Below, piece after piece: positions 37,901-47,134 of a stretch of DNA of 64,000 nucleotides. The stretch spans positions 39,305-103,304 of the forward strand of contig JAJTWR010000120.1 in NCBI GenBank assembly GCA_021613335.1, written 5' to 3'. Origin of the DNA: Whitmania pigra. Its lineage: Eukaryota; Annelida; Clitellata; Hirudinida; Haemopidae. The translations under genes and the position numbers were made by a program. Below the pieces are notes generated by a model. The model did no database searches, was not told the DNA's origin, and saw only the letters and a list, made by a program, of their open reading frames with translations. Each line of letters starts with the position of its first letter. Positions within the stretch are counted from its first letter, which is position 1.

Positions 37901-40900
37901 AGTGCAATTGATACCAGCATCGTGATGAGCTCCGAGACTGAAAAAGTCATTCAATATTAGATATTGCCATTCCCTGATAGCTAACTTGAAACTTATCAAA
38001 CGTTAAGAACGAAAATTTAATATTTTTACATATGCCCAATTTCATGAGATGCAACGTGAAAGGTGTCGTAAAATCCAAGTTCCCTTGACACAGAGACCGC
38101 GCGATCTTTGCATGCTGCCATTGGCCATGCCAATCCAAGGCAGATTCCAGTCTCATACCTAAATATGATTTTGTCTTGTGGTTAAAATGTTATGGTATCT
38201 TATGGTATTATTTAAATTTAAAATTGAGATTAGCAATATACATCAATCAATCTAAAATAAAAGAGCCACAATTACTTGGTGAAGAATGCAAAAATATCGT
38301 GTCTTGGAAATCTTTTCCTCTCACTTTTTAACCAAGTTGTCAGATTGCGAAGGACAGTGTCGATATTCACTTCATTTTCAGAGATTTTGTATTTATTTTC
38401 CACAAAAGGAACTTCACTTACCGACTTAAAATTAAAGTTTAAATTATTTGTTTAAGGATTTATTTTCATACTGATATGTTAATTTAAAAAAGGTTTTAAA
38501 ACTTAAATTTTCAGGAGGAAATATCTTTCAGATTAACTTCTAAAGATTTTAACTTCTAAAGATTTTAACTTTTCTTGTTATGCTATAATAATAAAATGCC
38601 ATGCTAATTTGTGTTCAGAAAAATTATTCAGTGACAAATATAATATATTATATCTGGATACAGCCCCTTGCCATTAACTAAATCAACAAGAGCATTGAAA
38701 GCCGACATTGCAATACAACAAAAATCTATACATAAAAATTACATACCAACAGAGATGGGTAGTTACTAACTATAAGTACTTCTTAACTAATAATACTACT
38801 TTAAAGTAGTTAATAACTACTCTTTAAAAAAATAGTTAAAAAATAGTAGTTAACTACTTTTAAAGTAGTTAATAACTACTCTTTAAAAAATAGTTACAAA
38901 ATAGTAGTTAACTACCTTTAAAGTAGTTATTAACTACAAATAGTTAACTATTTTTTAACTACTTTTAATAAAATGTTAAAATTTTAAAATAAAATGAACA
39001 AAATAAACTTTTTCCAATTTTCCAATTTGGTACATCACTTTATAAGCTTAGTTTCTTTGATTTCAAATTTTGCTTACTATAGCCATTTCTCACTTCTGAC
39101 TTATTACTTAATAGCCGTATTTTGAAAACGTTTTATATAAATTGTGAGACGTAATCGAGCGCCTAAAACTCTGACAAACCATATTTGGTAATAATCTGTA
39201 ACTTTGATTCTCCAACATCATTCCTGATGTTAGTTGTCCAATGACTCTGCAAAGCTATCAAGAAAAAATGTTCAGCTCACAATCGACCATCAATCTAAGA
39301 ATGACGATCAAAAATTTCTGACATTAGTAAAGCCTTCGACTTGTTTCGATTTGTAGATTGAAAAGTTACAAAACAAATTCCATGTCACATAATTTCTGGT
39401 TACGCAAGTGTTCCTCAGCTAGTTGATAGAGACATTCAACTAAAGTACCTCCTCTGTTTTAAAACACGTAATGTCATCAATAATCATTCTACTTCCAAAT
39501 TACAATTTACTTATGCAATACTTACATCCTATTATTTATCAAACTCAGCAAGGAATGTACAATGTCTAGTCAATTATCCAACTGTTTGTGCTGCATTCAT
39601 CAAGCTTAATTCGACATTACCAAGTTCGGCAGAAGTTGAAAGACTTTTAGTGTAGCAAGGCAGGTTTTATGTAACAGACGATGTCAATAATCGGATAATC
39701 ATATCGACATGATGATTTTTTTAAGAGATCGCCTAAAACATTCATTTCATACTTCTGTTTTTGATTAATTTGGACAATAAAATTTTGTTGATAATGTTAC
39801 ACTAGTGTAAATAAATATGCTAATAAATTATGTCTTGTTCAGTTGTCCAGAAAATTAGTTTTATCAAATGTCAACTGAAAAGTAGTTAAAAAGTAGTTAA
39901 CTACTATGCAAGTAGTTAAGGAGTAGTTGCTAACTACTTATTTAAAAAGTAGTTAAAAATAGTTACTAACGACTTTTTTATAAAAGTTTTTTAAGTAGTT
40001 AAAGCCCATCTCTGCATGCCAATAAGTTCATATTTATTTTTTTTTAAATCGTCTTTCATGATTTTAAAGTTGTCAACATCAAGAGTCTCCACTGCCGCAA
40101 CAGAAAGAATGTTCCAGTCATTCGCTACTCTGAGGGAGAAAAAATATTTCTGGCAGTCTTTATTGACATTAGCCGTGGCGAGGGAGCTTCATATAGTGAC
40201 CTCTTGTTCTGTAGTCTGCGTATTGCAGAAATTCTTAAAATTTGTAAGTCAAAAACTATATCAACCCTTACTTTACGATATAAGTACGACTAAGTTTCCT
40301 TTTGGTCATTATTCTTTATTGAACGTGCTTTTCAAAGTGCAGTGTGTAACATAGCAATAACTCCGAGATCTGTTGCAAAGTTCACTTCCAATATGTCATA
40401 CGTCAGTCCCACTGAGTCCAATTTGCTGATGTTGACCGTCTTCAAATTCTCAGAGAGCAACATTTTTTAGCTTTGTCACACAGCAGAACTGGTCCAAAAT
40501 AATGGTTCACAACTGATACTATGTTTCTGAAGATGACATGGAGGAAGGTGAAGAGACTTATGTGATTATACTATTGTAGATTTTTAGCACATCTTCTGAC
40601 GCTCAATTGAAGAATAAATCATGTATATGTGTTCAAATTTTCAATTTATTTAAGGAAAAAGGAAGAGTTCGATTCATAATTTTGAAAATTTCCGAATATC
40701 CCCTATCGGTTCGGAACAAAATTTTCGGAAGTTGTTTTTGGCCACAACCGAAATAAAAAAATTTAATAAAATAAATATGATAAATATCTGAAATAAATAA
40801 ATAAATTTTAATTAAAATAGTTTCAATTAATTTATTTAAATTATTTTTAAGATAATTTTTATTAAATTTATTTGGGTAAAATTAATTAAGACTATTTTAA

Positions 40901-43900
40901 TTTAAGCTGTTATATTAGTTATTTAAGCCTAGAGATGCTTATAATAGCTAGGGGGCTTAAGTAAAGACTGTAATATTAGCTAACCCTTAGTTTTCTGCCC
41001 TACTACAGTGCGTGTAAAAAGGCTACAAGAGTAACTTAATTTTAGCATAACTCCTAAAATATTGAACTGATCAAAGCCAAATTTGTAAATTATAAGTCAA
41101 TTGTGTTTATATACATTTGTGAAAAATGTCCTATTAATTGAACAAGTGATACTTGTAAATTCATAAAAATGTCCTATTTAGTCCGTGTAAAAAAGTTACA
41201 AGAGCTTTGCAATATTTAGTGATATATTCTGTTAGCCAACTTTTACAAGCTTTTCCAAAAAAATCACATTATAATTTATGAACTACAAAATTATATAAAA
41301 GATATTTTTAGTCGATAGTTTAGTAAATAATATTTGTATCATGGATAGAAGGAGTGTACTAACAGCTGAAGAGAAAGGAAACATTCTAGATAAAAAAAAT
41401 TAATATTTTTGCTTAGAAATATTACCAAGCAATTAAATAGAAATGAATTTGTTGTTTCTAGATTTTACAAAGCTGAGGAACAAAATATTTCAGTGGGAGA
41501 CCTTAAAAACTACGACGAAAGATACGAAGAAAACTTTCTTCTGTGAAGCTTCTAAAGAAAATCCCTTTGCAAACTAGCTTACAACAAGCTTGAAATTAAA
41601 TGTCCGCAACAAGACAGCTTGTAATTATTTAAAAAAATATCGCAGAAAGGTGTACATGGAACGGGTCAATAATATGGTTGACTTCAAATCGGGGTGGGAC
41701 AAAACAATTTTTTTCGGACGAGATAAAATTTAATCTGGATTGACCAGATTATTGGCACCACTTAATTATAGAAAAGAAAACCTACTTTGGCAGACAACAA
41801 AGAGGAGGCTCCGTCATGATCTGGGGAGCAATTTTGTAAAAAGGGACAACGTCCTTGGCATTCTTAAAGGGAAGACAAAAATCTCACAATTATTTTGAGA
41901 CATTAGATAAGTTCCTGCTACCACATGACAATAATAATTTTGGCGATAACTTTATATTTCAAGAGGATAATGCCTCCAAGTTGACGAGAATGTTTATCCG
42001 GGAAAGGAAAATCAAAGTGACGTGTTGGCCAGCATTATCCCCGGAACTCAATCTAATTGTAAACGTTTGGGGAAAAGTTGTTAATGAAGTATTTATATAG
42101 AAATTGACAGACATATTTTTGAAAAACGAGCTGGAAGAGGCCGTAATGAGGCCATGGAACCGCCTGGGAGACAATTATCTAAAAACAGAAATTAAATCAA
42201 TGAAATATAGATGCATACAAGTTTTGGAAAATAAAAACATGTTATTAATTATTAAAAATATTGTTTGAATAAAATTTAAAAGTTAATTATTTAATAATTT
42301 AACTGCAAATTGACATTTTCCAAAGCGCCTGTAACCATTTTACCTAAATATGACATTTTGTTGATTTTGAAAGCTTTTTTATTAAATCGAAAGCAAATTT
42401 GAGACAAGTATTTCACATCAAAATTTACATGTCTCATCCAAATTTGGTTCTGTTCTTTCGGTCCAATGTTTCAAAAGTTATGCAACATTTGAGGGGCGCT
42501 TGCAACCTTTTTACATCCACTATATACATATGAACAATATGAACTCAATCAACAAAAACTTAATTATAAAAACGAAGCAAAAATTAATGTTTGTTTTTGG
42601 CTGAAATAAAAAATTAATTGTCATTTACTTTGGCATCGGCCGAAATGACGACGAAAATAATAAAATGACAATGTTGGTCGCAGAAACCAAAACCGGAACC
42701 TAAATTCGATCGGTCTCTAGTGGATGATTTTAACTCATTCCCCTAAGTCGTAAGCCTTGGTGACACTATTCATGAAACCAATGACGCCGAGGGGGGGGCA
42801 GGTGGGGTCACTGCCAGGGGGCCCGCATCCGATCATGTCAATTTTTGCACGTCTCTTCGTTTACCGTAGGCGACAGAACATAATGTCCTAATAGTCCCAT
42901 AGTTTTACATACTGTAAAAACAAACAGTCCATTTCACGTAGGGTGTATAAACTCTGTATTCTGATGTGAGACGCTAGGGTAAGATGGTGTAGGACGCCCA
43001 CACCATTTTAGGCGAAACGGACCATTACAGATTTGATTTGTGTTGTTCCCTAGCAGGAAAGGTTTGATTTACCATCACTTCTGTTTCTGTGGAGTTATAC
43101 ACACTAGATTACTGCTAAAGTTGATTTTTGGTCTAAAGGATGTAAAAATCTTACATATTTAATTTGTCAAACTATCACGATATTGAAAGAAGATTTATAA
43201 TAAATAAAAACAGCTATGTTATTGTGTCATTTAATAATGGCGTCATAACTAGGAAAAACGCCCACTTCGAGTCAACCATTTTATAACGCCTTCATGCAAT
43301 TTACATAATCGCATTGGACGTCATTTCTGTACCACATGTTAGGTTACAAACCTAACCGTTCATGAAATGTTCTCATAATAACTGATGCAGTCGAAAAGTC
43401 GGCGCGAAGCGTTTATTGTTGCGTCTCTAGACGACAGGGCTGTGCCCGTAGAAGTTGATGCATCACTTACTCTAGAAGGGAAATTGGTGGGAATTCCATG
43501 GATACAGTCGGCCTCTTAGAAATTCAGTCGATATGCTGTTGAATGAGTCTGTCGCCATGCTGAACCGTCTACACGCTTTGAAAATCGATAAACTGTCATT
43601 ATGATACGTATCTTCTGCACGCTTCCGGTTACCGTTGCTCAAGCAGAACGATCTTTCATCACATTGGCCCGAGTTAAAAATGTTCTGAGATCGACAATGT
43701 GTCAAGAACGCCTGACCAGCCTTGGAATGCCGGCAGTGGAAGGTCGACTTGCAAGAACGATTGATTACAACAGTATAATTGAACTGTCTGCACGCAGAAA
43801 AGCCCGCAAAGTTTTGTTGTAGCCATCTCTCTTGCATGTCGTAAAAGTCGGTTCCACATAATTACATCGTTTTTAAGAACTTGTGTAGCTTAATCTCCGT

Positions 43901-45739
43901 CGAAACACCAGTTTGCTTAGTGGCACACAAATCTGTACACGTAGCATGTGGCTGGTTATCTTTGACTAAGGCTGTGTGGTGTAACGGTCGTTGCAGATAC
44001 ACTTATGATGAGATGAAAAACTGATAGGCTCATCGATGATTAGAGTTGGCTAATTTAAAGCGCCTCGCTGCGTGTTTGACCACCAAAAATTACTACTTTC
44101 ATTTTGATAACCGAATGTTTACTATAATCGAAAATAGTAAGCTACATATGGTTTACACGGTGCAAGAGATCAGCTTGACTGTTTCCGAAACTTGACTGTA
44201 ACCCAGAGGCCTAGCCTGGGTATTTTGCGCCCTGGGCAAACTATAGAATTGGCGCCCTTTTCCATGTCTATATATTTAATCTTACTGTATTACACTAAAT
44301 TTGAAATTGAAATAAAAATCAGATTTTAATGGCACAAGGCATCCATTTAAAAGTGAAAAAACGTTCTACAAATAGTAGCGCATGCTTCACCCTATCACTC
44401 AGTCTAAGATGATTTACATGCATAGTAGTCTAATACTGTCTAAAATAGATTTATTTTTCTTGATTTAACAGTTGCAAACTGATCAATAACGTCATCAAAG
44501 TCTGTTTTCTCAAGCGTTTCTCTGTCTATACTAAGAAGAGCAAGATCACTGAGACGATCCTGTCCCATTGATGCATTAAGCCTCATTTTGGCGCCCCTGT
44601 ATCTTGGCGCCCGGGGACATATGTACCCCCCCCCCCCCCTTAGCTACGACTGTATTTTGACAAGGGGCCCGCAATGATGTCCTGCCCTGGGGCCCTTGTT
44701 GGCTCTCGGCGCCCCTGCATGAAACTAAGCAACTGAAGTGTCTTGAACTCTGAGGCTTAGACTGTAAAGATACCTTTTAATAAAGCAATAATCCACGAAG
44801 TCCCCTTAAGCCGAACAAAAATGCAGGAATTTCACGATCAATTGTCAACATTGTCATTAACTTACGAATTACTAAACAATTGACCTGAAGTTCTTAGATA
44901 CATTAAGTTTGACACTAATTTGGAATTAACCACATAAAACAGAATAATATCGTAGAAACATCTTTCGAGGTCATTAGCATATGCCACAACTCTTCCAAAT
45001 TATTGATTTATGATGCAATTATTTTTTGGATCAGTTAATTTAAAAACAGAATTTTAAGAAGAGATAATGAAAAAGTAATTTACCTTTGCGATTTTTATGT
45101 CCACAACTTCGAGATCATATCGTAACCCTCTTATTACTACTTGGTTGTATAGTGCTTTGATCTGTTAAATAAATGTATTTCAAACCAATTTGAATGTATT
45201 TCAAACCATTTTGAATGTATTTCAAATCAATTTGACTGTATTTCAAACCAATTTGAATGTTAATTAAATTCTTTGCCAAACATGATAAACATTACCATTA
45301 ACTTAAAAATTATTAAACAATTAAACTATTGATTCCCTACTTTCTTGAATATGTTAGCGTAAAATGTATGTAGAGCTGAGATGGTCTTCATAGAATCTCC
45401 TCTGTACAAGTTCAACCACCTTTATTAAAAAACCTTTTTTATATATAACTGCAATATTCATATTTATAGAAAAATTAACAGCATCTATAGTGTAACTATA
45501 GTGTAACTACAACATAACTATAATATTTACGCTATTAAGTGGTAAGATTTCAATAAAACTTAGAAATATATCAACAACTAACCAGCGATATATAGAAAAA
45601 TCTAGCATGACCAGAACCTCGATGGTATAAGTTGTCATTCGATTATTTTCTATAATTTCTTTTGCTCTTTTAGATTCTTCACTGGTGATGATATACCCAT
45701 TATCTATAAACTTTACTTCATCATCAGCCACGCTGTCTC
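34918..45739 (-). CDS. Secreted reprolysin-type metalloprotease with ADAMTS-like Cys-rich region and four CCxTC modules
   Basis: Probably a secreted zinc endopeptidase of the M12B (ADAM/ADAMTS) group. Exons on the minus strand, 5' to 3': 45739-45583, 45401-45341, 45161-45084, 38424-38276, 38158-38030, 37937-37779, 37714-37573, 36819-36645, 36363-36199, 35378-35160, 35033-34918. From 45161 to the stop the frame is unbroken (443 aa). The zinc site HEIGHILGAHHD, split between two exons, is intact. YIMAAGYEF and a FSTCS motif follow. Next come CQIFQGPNSFFC and an ADAMTS-type Cys-rich segment (MCREITC to PADGTPCESGKSC). Last are four modules, each with C-x-Y/F-GD and ending NACCETC, RCCKTC, NCCKTC or ICCHTC. 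The two most 5' exons resemble the start of the catalytic domain, but their junction gives TG+A (stop), so one boundary or base is wrong there. Signal peptide and propeptide exons were not found; a LINE lies upstream. Confidence 0.82.
35678..35712 (+). repeat. Short dispersed motif (ATGGACGTTAATAAA family), copy 2
   Basis: TTATGAAATGGACGTTAATA followed by AAATACGCACACCC. Same family as 1940-1975 (-) and 54122-54156 (+). It is in an intron of the metalloprotease gene on the opposite strand. Confidence 0.55.
37050..37195 (+). mobile_element. hAT dimerisation-domain remnant, opposite to host gene
   Basis: A plus-strand frame reads LPATAPMKRFFSLGGRIFSP, then a short linker and FEMLLFLRLAK followed by a stop. 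This is the C-terminal end of a hAT transposase dimerisation domain (LPAT-A-x-ER-x-FS-x-G-R pattern). The conserved Glu-Arg is Lys-Arg here. The piece sits antisense in a metalloprotease intron and is only the 3' end of the transposase. Confidence 0.7.
37455..37550 (+). mobile_element. Second hAT dimerisation-domain remnant
   Basis: SPTIAAVERLFSQGGRIFSP matches the same conserved hAT C-terminal region as 37050-37195 but is a separate, diverged piece in the same intron. It is directly preceded by a GC-rich block, GCACCCTACCCGAGG to CCTGGCGGTGC, that can pair with itself. Confidence 0.6.
38750..40014 (+). mobile_element. hAT element with terminal TAGTTAACTAC repeats and 8-bp target duplication
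   Basis: The element starts CAGAGATGGG and ends CCCATCTCTG, a perfect 10-bp terminal inverted repeat. Flanking 8-mers are CATACCAA (38742-38749) and CATGCCAA (40015-40022), one mismatch, as expected for a hAT target duplication. Both subterminal regions are packed with AGTAGTTAACTACT-type palindromic repeats, likely transposase-binding sites. Inside, 39585-39740 (+) codes for a broken C-terminal dimerisation motif (LPSSAEVERLLV, stop, then a shifted frame and IDMMIFLRDR). The rest of the transposase is missing. It lies in the 6.7-kb intron of the metalloprotease gene. Confidence 0.85.
40060..40250 (+). mobile_element. Possible further hAT C-terminal fragment
   Basis: LKLSTSRVSTAATERMFQSF has the A-x-ER-x-F-x-S pattern of the hAT dimerisation domain and is followed by REKKYFWQSLLTLA. 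The match is short. No ends were found. It begins just outside the target duplication of the preceding element. Confidence 0.35.
41006..42522 (+). mobile_element. Tc1-like transposon with IR/DR ends, inactive
   Basis: Both ends abut TA (41004-41005 and 42523-42524). The inverted repeats share GTAAAAAGG and a CCAAATTTG block about 75 bases inward. Each side has a second, inner direct repeat of the terminal motif: 41177-41210 on the left and 42320-42347 (inverted) on the right. That gives an IR/DR layout like Sleeping Beauty-type Tc1 elements. A transposase frame begins near 41341 (MDRRSVLTAEEKGNILD) and includes the DDE-domain block FQEDNASKL, then VTCWPALSPELNLIVNVWG. Several in-frame stops and shifts (for example just after the start and near 41730) make it a pseudogene. 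It lies in the metalloprotease intron. Confidence 0.85.
42779..44717 (+). mobile_element. hAT element with perfect 8-bp target duplication
   Basis: CATGAAAC occurs exactly on both sides (42771-42778 and 44718-44725). The left end begins CAATGACGCCGAGG; the reverse complement of the right end begins CAGGGGCGCCGAGAG, so the terminal inverted repeats share GCGCCGAG-type sequence. Within it, 43601-43822 (+) codes for a well-kept hAT dimerisation domain: CTLPVTVAQAERSFITLARV, then LRSTMCQERLTSLGM. Other transposase parts are lost. It is inside the metalloprotease intron. Confidence 0.85.
44204..44652. mobile_element. Possible nested hAT-like non-autonomous element
   Basis: The left end reads CAGAGGCCTAGCCTGGG. 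The reverse complement of the right end reads CAGTCGTAGCTAAGGGGG, with GCGCCC blocks near both ends, the look of many hAT MITEs. I see no matching 8-bp flanks, so nesting is only suggested. A run of 13-14 C lies near the right end. Confidence 0.4.
45174..45260 (+). repeat. Four-copy 21-bp minisatellite
   Basis: TGTATTTCAAACCAATTTGAA-type units repeat four times with a few changes, in a short intron of the metalloprotease gene just upstream of the exon 45161-45084. Units contain the imperfect palindrome TTCAAACCAATTTGAA. Confidence 0.85.
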
Positions 45740-45861
45740 CTGTAATGAAAGAATTATAATCATTTTGATTAAATGCTACTTTAATAATAATACGTTTATT
45801 TATAAAGCACCATAAACATAAGTGCAGCTGGGTTGCTGCAAAAAAAGCCTAGATCAACCTA

Positions 45862-46206
45862 TCAAAAAAGCCAAGAGCTCACCGACCCAAAGTCAGTTTG
45901 GTTTTGACCGATTTCACCTGCGAACAAATTCTTACGCGACAACGTAGTATTGTGTTTGGCCATAAAAGCCGTTAACACAATCCCAGCATGAGTTACTTTA
46001 TCTTGAATTGAGAGCTCGTTAGAAGTTCTAAAAAACTGGCCAATATCCAAAGCTGTACCTTGGGCCTTCACGTTTTTCACGTGTTTCTGCGTCTGCTTGT
46101 AAGCCAGGTTCTTTATTGCAGAGACAAACCAAGGAATCTTATTGAATATTATTGAATTTTGATTATTGAAAGATGGCGTGCGAACGTGCCAGTAATAATC
46201 TCGCAC
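45862..46206 (-). mobile_element. hAT-like transposase N-terminal remnant
   Basis: A minus-strand frame of 114 codons contains KNLAYKQTQKHVKN and, later, SIQDKVTHAGIVLTAFMAKH followed by N. This resembles the region of BED/hAT-type proteins with the pattern V-x-R-A-E-I-x-L-x-x-F-I-A-E-H-N. No catalytic or dimerisation parts follow. It sits between the most 5' recognised metalloprotease exon and the LINE. Confidence 0.4.
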
Positions 46207-46390
46207 CTTAACTTAAAATAACTCAGTATATAGTACTAAACTCGATAAATAAAACATACGGTTGGATTTGTCTTCTTTTGCTGTCTATATTGGTTTATAT
46301 TGGTACATATTGAGTTTATTTCTAAATTTTGTTTGTTCGATTCTGAACTTGGGCCCAATACTGACTGAGAACCAATCCTAATCTCACAAA

Positions 46391-47056
46391 ATGTCTCGCA
46401 AACTTGTGAAAAGCGAGGAGTCTGCTATGGACAGCGATGAGTTTGGTGAAAAAGTGAAAGCAAAATTAATGCCCAGTATCGAAAGAATGATGAGGGAAAT
46501 CACTAAACAGGAAGTTGCAAATCTGGTTTCCGAGGCTGTCAAAAATGAACTGAGGTCTATGACAGAAGGATTCAACAAAATAGTTGAAGAAAACCAAAGT
46601 CTAAAAATCAGGGTTGACAATCGGGAAATGCAATCCAGATCAAATAACCTCGTGATATATGGGTTACCTGAAGCATCATATGCTGAGGCAGCATCGACTT
46701 CTGAGGACGATGGAGTGGTTGTACTCAGGTCACCTAGACAGGACACAACCCGTTCTGTAATAGACTGTTGCAGGTCACGTATGAAACTTGACGTCACAAA
46801 CAACGTCAGTTGTTATAGAATATCTGCCAGTAAGTGTCCCCTACGTTGTGACATTCTCGGTAAAGGAGTCCGAGATAAGGTGTACGCAGCAAAAAAAGCA
46901 CTACGTGAAACACGCGGCAACTCACAAATCTTTATCAACGAACATCTCACAAAGAGAAACTCTGAGATATTCGCAAAGGGAAGGAAACTGCTTAGCGAGA
47001 AAAAAAATTGCAGCCGTCTGGACATGGAACGGCTTAGTGCATCTCAAAAGAACTGA
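46391..47056 (+). CDS. LINE ORF1 protein (221 aa)
   Basis: First frame of the LINE, still uninterrupted although ORF2 is broken. The Met start follows a 5' region without stops in the frame just upstream. Residues about 20-80 are rich in heptad-spaced hydrophobics with acidic and basic residues, consistent with a coiled coil. The central block (RSNNLVIYGLPE) and the C-terminal block (IFINEHLTKRNSEIFAKGRK) fit the nucleic-acid-chaperone type ORF1 of LINEs. It likely binds element RNA. Function here is inferred from family resemblance only. Confidence 0.75.
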   Translation: MSRKLVKSEESAMDSDEFGEKVKAKLMPSIERMMREITKQEVANLVSEAVKNELRSMTEGFNKIVEENQSLKIRVDNREMQSRSNNLVIYGLPEASYAEAASTSEDDGVVVLRSPRQDTTRSVIDCCRSRMKLDVTNNVSCYRISASKCPLRCDILGKGVRDKVYAAKKALRETRGNSQIFINEHLTKRNSEIFAKGRKLLSEKKNCSRLDMERLSASQKN

Positions 47057-47134
47057 ATCTTCGAGGCCCGTTCGGATACATGATCTGGAGGGGCTGGAGA
47101 AACTGATCTAAGTCAAGAAATTTATGTTTACCCC

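Noticed and set aside
43472..43837. 121-codon minus-strand frame
   Set aside because: The plus strand here codes for a clear hAT dimerisation domain; the minus frame is its shadow.
43970..44050. tRNA-like TGTGGTGTAACGGTCGTTGC
   Set aside because: It resembles a box A only; there is no box B at the proper distance and no foldable tRNA.
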